The notes under the pieces: generated by a model
Told to the model about the DNA's origin: nothing
The model's database searches: none
Seen by the model: only the letters and a program-made list of their open reading frames with translations
Source: Aelia acuminata
Taxonomy: Eukaryota > Arthropoda > Insecta > Hemiptera > Pentatomidae
DNA length: 64,000 nucleotides
Direction of reading: 5' to 3'
Assembly (NCBI GenBank): GCA_911387785.2
Contig: OU426985.1
Span: 9,758,853 to 9,822,852 of the forward strand
Position numbers and translations under genes: made by a program
Part shown: piece by piece, positions 54,078-62,994 of the stretch
Position numbering within the stretch: the stretch's first letter is position 1
How the letters are laid out: the number at the start of each line of letters is the position of its first letter

Positions 54078-55259
54078 ATAATATACTAAACATAACATCT
54101 GACGTGAAATTTGATGAGTCCCCTACACAATTTCAATATCATTCGCATCAACCGTATGCAGGCAATACTTTTAACAAGTCTGATGAAATCAGAATTCCGA
54201 TCCATCGACAAGATGTTTATACGTTTCCTTCTTTAAGTTTTATTTACATTGAAGGACGAATTTTAAAAAAAGAAGGTACTCCAGGAACTACTTCAAAATT
54301 GACTAATAACGCGTTTGCGTTTTTGTTTGATTAGATCAGATACGAATTAAATGGCATTGAAGTTGATAGAGTCAGAAACCCTGGAATAACTACAACGGGT
54401 AAAGGTTACGCTTCGTTTTCACCTAATCAAGTAAAAGGTCTTGAAAATTCGGGGTGGATAATACCTGGCATCGATAAACTCTTTCAATCGATAAAGACTG
54501 CCACTGGATATTCTCTTAGGGATATGTGAGGACTATCGCAAAATTTTAATTAATCTTAAGCAAGAACTCGTTTTGATCAGAACGAGTACGGACTTGAACT
54601 GCATAAAGGGTAGCGATGAACTACAAATATAATTAGATAAATGAAAAGCCACATGTTCGTATTTCTGATCAAGAACGACTGAGGTTGTTGAAAATGGTAG
54701 AGAAAAACAAGATAATTACTGTACCGTTCAGATCATGGAATCTTCATGAATACCCAAATTTACCTACTTCGCAGCAAGAAAATTGGACTGTCAAAACATC
54801 GACAAATTTAGAAAAGCCGCGGTAGGTTATTATCGCATTCCAGACTGATCGAACGGGAAACGCAACCAAAGATAACAGTCAGTTTGATGGTTGTAAATTG
54901 AAAAATATGAAACTCAATCTGAATAGTGAACATTATCCTTATGGTGATTTGAATTTAGTTTTTGTACAAGGAAAAGTCGCCCTCCTCTACGAAATGTATA
55001 ATGAGTTTCAAAGGAGCTATTGTGGTAATAGACACTCTCAACCTCTGCTATCATGATCCGATATTGAGACCCTCGCACCTATAGTCGTTATAGATTTTTC
55101 TAAAAAATCTGAAGCAATTAAAAGTACGACTATTGATATTGGCGTTCAACTAGAGGCGAGTGTGAACTTTCCGCCTAATACTAAGGCATACTGCCTCATT
55201 CTTCATGATAATATTGTGGAATACGAAGTGGGAACCGGTTTAGTCCACAAAATGTACTG
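54074..55259 (+). pseudogene. Polinton 2 major capsid protein (double jelly roll)
   Basis: Start ATG 54074 (MNNILNITSDVKFDESPTQF), with YHSHQPYA, EIRIPIHRQDVYTFPSLSF and LTNNAFAFLFD before a stop at 54332. Further pieces in shifted frames: RYELNGIEVDRVRN, EDYRKILINLKQELVLIR, PFRSWNLHEYPN, YPYGDLNLVF and LLYEMYNEFQRSY. The C-terminal jelly-roll strand set ends FPPNTKAYCLILHDNIVEYE at 55259. At least three stops or shifts. Longer than the Polinton 1 copy because the C-terminus survives. Confidence 0.85.
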
Positions 55260-55336
55260 AACCTCTGCACACGTTTAGCTGCATATATTGAATATTTAAA
55301 ACCGAATCGAAATCACTCCACTGCAGGACTTGGACT

Positions 55337-56040
55337 ATGACACACATGATGCGTTCAGCGGTCATTGATTTTCAAGGCTATCGATCAGCCTCCAACTCAT
55401 TAATCGTTAAAGAACTATCTGCAGTCTCTGTCAGTCATGGCTCATCATGGCATTGGTTTTTCAAACCACCTCAAGGTGCGAGTGAAAAACTGGCTAAAGC
55501 ACGGACGAACATCTGGATAATGAAAAATAATCACGGATTGAACTGTCCTATGGCGATGTAGAATATGAAGATATGAAGAATTTATTAGTATATGTTACAG
55601 AAGACCATGACATATTATGGGGAAAGGGAATGGAAAAGTGCATGTTTATAGAAGAACTCATCGATAGACCAGTCTATGATCTTCTCGATTTCGGCTGTCC
55701 AAACTTGAAACAGATAAATAATGAACAGATAGCTTGTCATTTCCATTTGAACACTTCCCTTATTTGCTCATTAAATCAAGCCCATCGTTTGGCCACATGG
55801 GTCAGAAAAAATTCTGAAGCTGTAAATTTAAAAAAAAGAAGAGATAAAAAGACAAACATTTAAGAATATTGGTGCACCTCATCATCTACTCTCATATGCT
55901 GGATTTATTCGAGGAGTCAAGGATAGAGTTGAATGTGTATACCGTGGACTGGTATTCGACAGCACATCATTAGTCAACCCTCTCAGATACCATAAAAAAA
56001 TAGTCCACAGTGTTTGCGGTTCCAAGAGGAGGAGTAGTAT
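55337..56040 (+). pseudogene. Polinton 2 nuclease-like/BIR-like protein, decayed copy
   Basis: ATG 55337 starts MTHMMRSAVIDFQGYRSASN. A shift near 55545 and another near 55835 interrupt it. It parallels the intact copy at 59624-60340, but in the zinc domain the second Cys of CVYC is Arg (CVYRGLVF) and a few residues between Cys and His are lost, so metal binding would fail. It lies about 80 bp after the capsid stop. Confidence 0.75.
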
Positions 56041-56073
56041 TTATAAATACCTCCTAGGAAGTACCTTATCAGT

Positions 56074-56280
56074 ATGATGGATAAAATGGAGTCATCGATA
56101 AGTCATTTGGAAGAGGAAGGAATCGAAACTTTAACTACAGAAGAATTGAGAGCTTTACATCGATCATTACTTTTGTACCTTTTCGACTATACATTAGAAT
56201 ACATCTGGGATAATTTACCTGAGGAGTGGCAAGAGGACGAGGAATTTATCTAGAAGCGAAGACTTTCTTACCTCAATTAA
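56074..56280 (+). pseudogene. Polinton 2 small acidic protein, decayed copy
   Basis: Starts MMDKMESSISHLEEEGIETL and contains LLLYLFDYTLEYIWDNLPEE. TAG at 56251 truncates it relative to the intact copy at 60357. Confidence 0.75.
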
Positions 56281-56429
56281 TATGTTCATTATTAATTGTA
56301 TTATTATATCTATAATTTATCCCATGTATTATTTCAAATATACTGTGTAAATTAAAATTTTTTTATTTATTTACCTTTATACTCATTTTTACCTAGGGTA
56401 GGGTTCTAGAAATAAAAAAGTATATAAAG

Positions 56430-56664
56430 AAATATTATTTATTGCATAAATTACAACTACTAATGGTATTTTCTTGAGTTCATTTAATAAATTATAAAGA
56501 GTCTCAGTATTAATATTAAAGTCCATTGATGTTGGTTCCACATGTTCAGTCAGTTGACCTTCTTCATGTTTCTTATATAGTTTAGCCATTTTAGTAATCA
56601 ATTCCAATGAGTTGTTGATGTTCTTAACGTCTTTAGAAAGCTTTGCCGTTTCATTTCTGCTAAA
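56430..56664 (-). pseudogene. Possible Polinton coiled-coil ORF remnant
   Basis: Minus-strand frame reading RNETAKLSKDVKNINNSLEL, ITKMAKLYKKHEEGQLTEHV and LYNLLNELKKIPLVVV, tail-to-tail with the small acidic gene. It is fused upstream to a gypsy protease piece at about 56665. No domain recognised. It might be a Polinton gene because it follows the conserved block, but only position supports that. Confidence 0.4.
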
Positions 56665-57285
56665 ACATGTCGAAACCTCCGCCCCACTATCTACAAGGAA
56701 TCGCAACCCTGTTTTTTTTGTCTGTTACCAATAGGCGAGATCTGCGGCTTCCAGGGGTACCAGTGGCAGAGGTTGCCGCTAATTCTGCTGCTGGCTGGAG
56801 TTTTCCGTCTTCCGCTTTCAAGGTGGTTTACATTTCTCGGGCTAGCACTTATTTCCAAATCGAAAATGGTAAAAACAGTACTTACCCTTACTCTCAAAGC
56901 GTTTCCTGCTTCTATTCGAACTATTGCTTCTCCTTCGACCTCGGCTTCGGAGACTAACACGAAGTGACTCTACTTCCTTTTCCAATTCTTCCTTGACGTT
57001 TTGCGGTTTAACGGAATAAATAGAATGAGAAGGGTTCATTTCAATGATTTTGTCCGCCATTTCGGGAAGCTTGATTAGCTTTTCTTCACTAATTAATAAT
57101 ATGTTCTTGACATGATCTGGCATTTTATCAATAAATAATGTACGAGGTACGTTTTTGCTCCTTGGTCTTGTAAAGATTCTTTCTGTTCTCCCCAATATTT
57201 ATCTTCATAAGGCATCGTGCTCATGATTAAATAAAATAATAATTAAATTATTTACTCACGATCACGTCGGTAGTCACCCGTTTTG
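56665..57285 (-). pseudogene. CsRn1-like gypsy Gag-protease fragment
   Basis: On the minus strand: a degenerate tRNA-Trp primer site at about 57262-57285, then Gag frame MGRTERIFTRPRSKNVPRTL, LPEMADKIIEMNP, Arg/Ser-rich linker and the CHCC-type zinc motif CFYHFRFGNKC. After a frame break comes the protease site RFLVDSGAEVST at about 56700. The 5' half of Gag is deleted. The CHCC motif and tRNA-Trp priming are features I associate with CsRn1. Confidence 0.7.
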
Positions 57286-57488
57286 GTACTTCTAATTGCA
57301 CCACTCAATTAATTCTGAGTACACCAAGGAACAACACATTTATTGGAAATTAATATTTTATTTATTCACCCTAAGGTTACCAATTTTCGTGTGTTTTCAA
57401 AGATATTTTTCAACACACACTTATTAAAACAAATGATTTTTATAATTTTTAAAAGATCATTGACAGTGTTGCCATATGGTTGCACAAA
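57286..57488 (-). repeat. Putative LTR of the CsRn1-like fragment
   Basis: Sequence directly 5' of the degenerate primer site, with AATAAA-like signals and a TGTGCAACC start on the minus strand near 57488. No second copy was found, so the boundaries are approximate. Confidence 0.4.
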
Positions 57489-57810
57489 TTAAGAAAAAAA
57501 ATATTTACACAATTTTTACTTGATATTAATATTAAACTAGTTATTTTTTAATAACCTAATTAATAATATTTTATAAATAGAATGCTATTAAATATAAAGA
57601 ACTTTGAAACAGAAGTAATCGATAAAACAACAAAATTGATACCAATGGGCAACACTGCTACATCGATATACATGGGCAACACTGCTACAGGGTTAATAAA
57701 AAGGTCTGTGGATCCTGATTATATCAAAAAATTGGGACTTAAGCAAAAACACAGAATTAAGGCAGTGGAAGTAATTTATTATTGGTGATAATATATAAAT
57801 ATATACATAT
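57489..57810. other. Spacer with a doubled 18-bp string
   Basis: ATGGGCAACACTGCTACA occurs twice (about 57646 and 57670) in a 68-codon plus frame without a known domain. Otherwise AT-rich. Confidence 0.35.
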
Positions 57811-58187
57811 CGTAACACTTATGTGGATAACAAATATTTATTTAACAAAAATATACTGTTATCAATGCCAACGAATTGTTACAACTTAAATATTTGAGCA
57901 GGTTACAAAAATGATAACTTTATAACACACACAATCATATGATTTGAGCAACACAGTCAAGACACAGACTTCAACTAACTCGTTCAGTCACTGCTCCTTA
58001 TATATAATCGTAAATAGTTAGGCCTGGATCGTTCTAGAACAATGTGGACAGTTCTACGCCTTTGTAGACTAGGCGCGAAAGATCTAGACCCCAACAGTTC
58101 GTTCCAACCGCATCTTTTGCTCCAACAAACGGCCCGTGAGTTTACGCCATATGTTTTTTTTTATTTTCTTATCGATTTATCGTTACA
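57811..58187 (-). repeat. Putative solo LTR
   Basis: On the minus strand it starts TGTAACGATAAATCG, has a TATATATAAGG box near 57990 and AATAAA near 57835, and ends near 57811. ATAT flanks both sides (57807-57810 and 58188-58191), but low complexity makes this weak. A 146-bp piece of it (57910-58055) recurs at 59161-59306. Confidence 0.5.
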
Positions 58188-58629
58188 ATATAATGAAATA
58201 TATCAAATTAATTTTGTATGATACAGGCCTGAACCTAAAGGAGTGGAGTGGCCATGGCATAGGCAGCCAATATATGTCTATCTACATCGAGGTTCTAACT
58301 AAGACTGGGTAAGCTAGAGCTAACGAGTAAGCTAGGTAAGCTAGAGCACTGGCAGCTAGAGCCACTAAGCTAGAGAACCACTTTTGAAGGGTACTGGCAT
58401 TAAGATTACAACCTCTTAAAGAGGGATCTCCCCTTATCCAGTCGTCTTGAACCGAAGGATATCGAAAGGACAGAGAATCCAACATACCCCTATCACGACT
58501 TTAAAAGGACCCTAGGTCGTATTAAATGCCAAAATGCTTCCCTATGACCAAAACACTAATGCAATTAAATAAGACTATCCGGTAATTACATTATAAAATT
58601 AACGTTTAATAATATTTATTATTACTTCA
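58188..58629. repeat. Spacer with TAAGCTAGAG repeats
   Basis: Around 58308-58375, TAAGCTAGAG-like units recur five or so times. The remainder holds no recognised gene. Confidence 0.6.
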
Positions 58630-58860
58630 AGCCGAAGGAAACCTGCACTATCTGCAACTTAAGAGAGCTAGAAAATGTTTTTCATATTTTGGTCCGGTGC
58701 CCGATTTATTCTGCTTTCAGCCATCACTATGGCTCATATACAGATTTATTCACTGCCCTACTCAATCGATTTAAACAGGTCGAATTACGTCGAATTGCTC
58801 AAAATCGAGAACATTCGCTCCCTCAAAAATCTCTTTTGTTAAATCAGGCAATGTTGTAGA
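58630..58860 (+). pseudogene. LINE ORF2 C-terminal Cys/His fragment
   Basis: Plus frame TCTICNLRELENVFHILVRC has the C-x2-C-x8-H-x4-C pattern at the end of LINE ORF2 proteins and is followed by a basic tail. The rest of the LINE is absent. Confidence 0.6.
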
Positions 58861-59160
58861 CTAAAATCATTCATTGTTAATGAATAACTACTAAAATGGT
58901 AGATTGTAGGATCCGTTAATTAACATCAAACATCTATTTTTAATTTTATATGTTAGGTACTACTTTTTAATAGTTATATTTGTTAATGTTATGAATAATA
59001 AAATTAACTATAGATAATGTTAATTATATTTATTTTAAAGATATTTGGGTCATTCCATATCAAGTGGACCAAAGTGGTTGCTCGATCATTTTAGAAAAAA
59101 ATTATAATTTTACCACCAATTACGGATGGAATCAGTAGTTCAAATCAATTTTTTAAAAAA
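58861..59160. other. Unassigned AT-rich spacer
   Basis: No feature recognised. Confidence 0.3.
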
Positions 59161-59306
59161 ATGATAACTTTATAACACACACAATCATATGATTTGAGCA
59201 ACACAGTCAAGACACAGACTTCAACTAACTCGTTCAGTCACTGCTCCTTATATATAATCGTAAATAGTTAGGCCTGGATCGTTCTAGAACAATGTTGACA
59301 GTTCTA
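59161..59306 (-). repeat. Duplicate of solo-LTR segment 57910-58055
   Basis: 146 bp nearly identical. It ends where the duplicated Polinton block begins, so it may mark the duplication junction. Confidence 0.85.
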
Positions 59307-59310
59307 TTAT

Positions 59311-59547
59311 GGTAATAGACACTCTCAACCTCTGCTATCACGATCCGATTTTGAGACCCTTGCACCTATAGTCGTTATAGATTGTTCTAAACAATCTGAA
59401 GCAATAAAAAGTACGACTATTGATATTCGCGTTCAACTAGAGGCGAGTGAGAACTTTCCGCCTAATACTAAGGCATACTGCCTTATTCTTCATGATAATA
59501 TAGTGGAATATGAAGTGGGAACCGGTTTAGTCCACAAAATGTACTGA
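59311..59547 (+). pseudogene. Capsid protein C-terminal fragment
   Basis: Reads LAPIVVIDCSKQSEAIKSTT and FPPNTKAYCLILHDNIVEYE to a stop at 59545. Only the last ~70 codons are present. Confidence 0.8.
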
Positions 59548-59623
59548 ACCTCTGCACACGTTTAGCTGCATATATTGATTATTTAAAACCTAAACGAAAT
59601 CACTCCACTGCAGGACTTTGACT

Positions 59624-60340
59624 ATGACACACATGAAGCATTCAGCGGTCATTGATTTTCAGGGCTATCGATCAGCCTCCAACTCATTAATCGTTAAAGA
59701 ACTATCTATAGTCTCTGTGAGTCATGGCTCATCATGGCATGGGTTTTTTAAACCGCCTCAGGGTGCGAGTGAAGAACTGGCTAAAGCACGGACGAACATC
59801 TGGGTAATGAAAAATATTCATGGATTGAACTGGACATATGGCGAAGTAGAATATGAAGATATGAAGAATTTATTAGTATATGTTACAGACGACTATGGCA
59901 TATTATGGAGAAAGGGAATGGAAAAGTGCAAGTTTATAGAAGAACTCAAAGATAGACCAGTCTATGATCTTCATGATTTCGGCTGTCCAAACTTGAAACA
60001 GTTAAATAATGAACAGATAGCTTGTCATTTCCATTTAAACACTCCCCTTGTTTGCTCATTAAATCAAGCCCATCGTTTGGCCACATGGATCAGAAAAAAT
60101 TCTGAAGCTGTAAATTTAAAAAAAGAAGAGATAAGAAGACAAACATTTAAGAATATTGGTTCACCTCATTATCTACTCTCATATGCTGGATTTATTCGAG
60201 GAGTCAAGGATAGAGTTGAATGTGTATACTGTGGACTGGTATTCAGCAGTGTGGACAGCACATCATCAGACAACCCTCTCAGATACCATAAAAGAATAGT
60301 CCACAGTGTTTGTGGTTCCAGGAGGAGGAGTACCTCCTAG
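59624..60340 (+). CDS. Polinton protein with unassigned N-terminal domain and C-terminal BIR-like domain
   Basis: Intact 238-codon frame from ATG 59624. Residues 1-150 carry AVIDFQGYRS (Asp near residue 11), FFKPP, NIHGLNWTYG, LLVYVTDD and DFGCPNLKQ, a pattern seen in uncharacterised insect Polinton-linked proteins. A nuclease-like fold is a guess from the acidic and His positions. Residues about 172-230 have the BIR layout: RRQTFKNI, LLSYAGFIRGVKDRVECVYC, then C200-x2-C203-x18-H222-x7-C230. BIR domains bind zinc and are best known in inhibitors of apoptosis, but also occur in other proteins. A paired decayed copy lies at 55337. It is 16 bp before the small acidic gene. Confidence 0.75.
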   Translation: MTHMKHSAVIDFQGYRSASNSLIVKELSIVSVSHGSSWHGFFKPPQGASEELAKARTNIWVMKNIHGLNWTYGEVEYEDMKNLLVYVTDDYGILWRKGMEKCKFIEELKDRPVYDLHDFGCPNLKQLNNEQIACHFHLNTPLVCSLNQAHRLATWIRKNSEAVNLKKEEIRRQTFKNIGSPHYLLSYAGFIRGVKDRVECVYCGLVFSSVDSTSSDNPLRYHKRIVHSVCGSRRRSTS

Positions 60341-60356
60341 GAAGTACCTTATCAGT

Positions 60357-60578
60357 ATGATGGATAAAATGGAGTCAGCAATACGTCGTTTGGGAGAGGA
60401 AGGAATCGAAACTTTAACTACAGAAGAATTGAGAGCTTTACCTCGATCATTACTTTTGTACCTTTTCGACTATACATTAGACTACATCTGGGAAAATTTA
60501 CCTGAGGAATGGGAAGAGGACGAGGAATTTATCCAGAAGCGAAGACTTTCTTACCTCAATGAATATATTAATTATTAA
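60357..60578 (+). CDS. Small acidic protein
   Basis: 73-codon intact frame from ATG 60357, starting 16 bp after the BIR-like gene. The more upstream in-frame start lies inside that gene and is unlikely. It is helical with alternating acid: IRRLGEEGIETLTTEELRAL, SLLLYLFDYTLDYIWENLPE, EEWEEDEEFIQKRRLSYLNE. No Cys or known domain. Conserved next to the BIR-like gene in both copies, so the two probably act together or are co-expressed. Function unknown. Confidence 0.7.
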   Translation: MMDKMESAIRRLGEEGIETLTTEELRALPRSLLLYLFDYTLDYIWENLPEEWEEDEEFIQKRRLSYLNEYINY

Positions 60579-60752
60579 TTATTAACTATTAATTATTAAT
60601 TATTAACTATTATATCTGTAATTTATCTCATGTATTATTTCAAATAAACTATATAAATTAATTTTTTTTTATTTATTTACCTTTGTTCTCATTTTTACTT
60701 AGGGAAGGGTTCAAGAAATAAAAAAAGTACATAAAGAAATATTATTTATTAC

Positions 60753-61050
60753 TGTTGAAAATGGGGTTATTGATCAAAAAACTAAAGGCCAATTTTAAAA
60801 CAAATAACTGTATTGAGTAATATAAGTACATATACAAGTAACTGACCACGCGCCCGTGAACTCTAAAAACAATACAATATGGCTACTCTCTCGTTTTCAC
60901 AGTCCTAGATAATAGGCGGCAACTTTACAGCGTTGCCAAGAAACAGTAAACTTCTGAGTCACTAAATAATTATCACAAAATAGTAAATAATAATAATTAA
61001 TACAATATAAATTTAGAAATAATACATGAAATAATAATTAATAACCAACA
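60753..61050 (-). repeat. 3' LTR of the Copia element
   Basis: 298 bp, on the minus strand TGTTGGTTATTAATT to TTTTCAACA. Preceded by a purine tract AAGGAGGAG (61051-61059). It interrupts the duplicated Polinton 3' flank. The 5' LTR lies outside the window. Confidence 0.85.
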
Positions 61051-61057
61051 CTCCTCC

Positions 61058-61683
61058 TTAATTATTATTGTCCTTTAAACACTTAACACCTAAGAAAGAG
61101 CGAAAACTTTCAAATTTAATTTTACACAAAGGCTTTGTTAAAATGTCACTAATTTGTTTGTCTGAGCTAATATGATTAAAACAAAACATTTTGTTAAACT
61201 GTTCTAACAAATAATGATACCTGACTCTAACATGTTTTGTACGCCTTAATGCTTTTGCATCACTCTTTTCAATCATAAATAAAGCACTTTTATTGTCAAT
61301 GAAAAATGGTGTCAACTCCTTATAAATACCAATCTCCTGATAAAGATAAACGATTCATACAAGCTCCTTTAAGGCTTCACAATGAACTCCGCTTCAGCTG
61401 TGGAAAGAGCAGTGCAATTTTGTTTTCTTGATGCCCAAGCAACAGCTACTCCTGACATCATAATTAGGTAGCCGCTAGTAGATTTTCTTGTACTGAGATC
61501 ACCAGCAAAATCAGCATCCGAGTACATCTGTAGGTCGCTTCCTTTTTCATACAGCAAACCATAATCCGAGGTCTCTTTTAAGTACTTGAATATTCTTTTT
61601 AGTCGCTTCCAATGATCAATAGTCGGGTTCTCCATGAATCTACTAAGATAGTTAACCGAAAAAGCAAGGTCAGGTCGAGTCAC
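61058..61683 (-). pseudogene. Copia RNase H and C-terminus
   Basis: Two frames. Upstream (61683-61369): TRPDLAFSVNYLSRFMENP, LQMYSDADFAGDLSTRKSTS and TALSTAEAEF, the RNase H catalytic region. Downstream (61315-61058): TPFFIDNKSALFMIEKSD, KHVRVRYHYLLEQ and ISDILTKPL, the standard Copia ending. A frame break lies near 61370. Confidence 0.92.
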
Positions 61684-61879
61684 ATTCGATAAGTATGGGG
61701 GGTTGATGGGGTTCCATAGGGGTCGTCACGGAGTCACATTGTTCCATTCCATCCTTATTATGAAAAATGTTTTATATTTTATTAAATAAATAAATTCCTT
61801 TGAAATAGACCTTTTTGGTTTCACCTACCTATCTATAAAATAAATAAGTATTACCTATAGAAAAGTATTAATTTTTTTG
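61684..61879. other. Replacement sequence inside Copia pol
   Basis: About 196 bp unrelated to Copia replace the expected RT thumb to RNase H linker (the family usually has some 40 more codons here). AT-rich, no gene. Confidence 0.6.
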
Positions 61880-62746
61880 TTACATGTTTTTTGTTAAATC
61901 TTGATAGTATCTTCCAGCAGGTTGACTTACAAAAATTGAGTCGCTTCCACGTAGAATCTGCATTCCTAAATAATTTTTGGCTTCACCAAAAATAATGTCG
62001 AACCTTTTATTCAATTTTTCTAATAGTATCATAATTTCAGTTTTTGACTCTCCGAGAATTAGTCCATCATCCACATATAAACAGAGAATAATTGTGTCTT
62101 CACCAGGGTTAACATACACACACTCGTCGGCGGCACAAGAAACAAACCCTTCACTTGATAAAAACTCTGAGGATGTTGAGTTCCAATTTCGAGGGGCTTG
62201 CTTTAAACCGTAGAGACTCTTCTGTAGTTTGCATACCTTTTCTGTTCCATTTTGAAAGCCTTCGGGTTGCAGCATATACAGCTCTACATTTAACTCTCCA
62301 TTTAAGAACGCGGTTTTAACGTCAAACTGATAAAGCAAGTAACTCTTCTTAACTGCCAAAGCCAATAAAAATCGTATGCTTTCATAGCAGGCTACAGGGC
62401 TGAATGTCTCAGTAAAGTCAACGCCTTGTTTTTGCTCAAAACCTCTCACTACGAGCCTGGCTTTCTTCTTTTCTCCGTTGTCAGAACATTTCTTCCTAAA
62501 AACCCACTTGCATGTAAGAGGTTTCTTTTCCATAGGTAAATCTACTAAGGTCCAGGTAGCGTTTTTCCGCAATGCATCCATTTCCTCCTGCATTGCACTT
62601 TTCCATCCTGGATCGCTGACAGCCTCAGCAAGAGTAATGTCTTCAGAGTCACAGAAATTAGCTGCAGCCTCATAATCCTGAAAATGAGTTGGCCTCTTGA
62701 TGTCTTCCCGTTTTCTTAGGTTATAACGATATACCGGTTTTTCCAC
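61880..62746 (-). pseudogene. Copia reverse transcriptase
   Basis: 288 codons open. DPGWKSAMQEEMDALRKNAT, CKWVFRKK, KARLVVRGFEQKQGVDFTET, QFDVKTAFLNGELNVELYML, KLQKSLYGLKQAPRNWN and the active site CLYVDDGLIL are all present in Copia order, followed by FGEAKNYLGMQILR. The frame ends early at DLTKNM where the replaced segment begins, so pol is not continuous. Confidence 0.93.
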
Positions 62747-62994
62747 GATCCGTTGCAGTTGTGTTTCAGTGTCTTCGAAACCATGAAAGGATTCATTATC
62801 TTGTTCAGTTGTCTGATTTTCTTCGGGATCTGGTTCCTCTTCGGTAGTTACATCTTCTTCAAATAAGGACTTACAAATAATTGGAGGACCTTTAACGTCG
62901 CCAATGCAAGGCTTAAAAATTAGATCTCTTACTATTTCAGTTTTTCTATCAGAGGGATAATATATTCTGTAGGCTTTGGAATTTTCTGGGTATC

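Larger units (their letters stand above)
59307..60752 (+). repeat. Duplicated 3' part of Polinton 2
   Basis: Matches 55032-56440: capsid C-terminus (stop at 59545-59547), nuclease-like/BIR-like gene and small acidic gene plus 3' flank. Cut at its right end by the Copia LTR at 60753. This copy keeps two open genes where the first copy is decayed. Confidence 0.9.
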
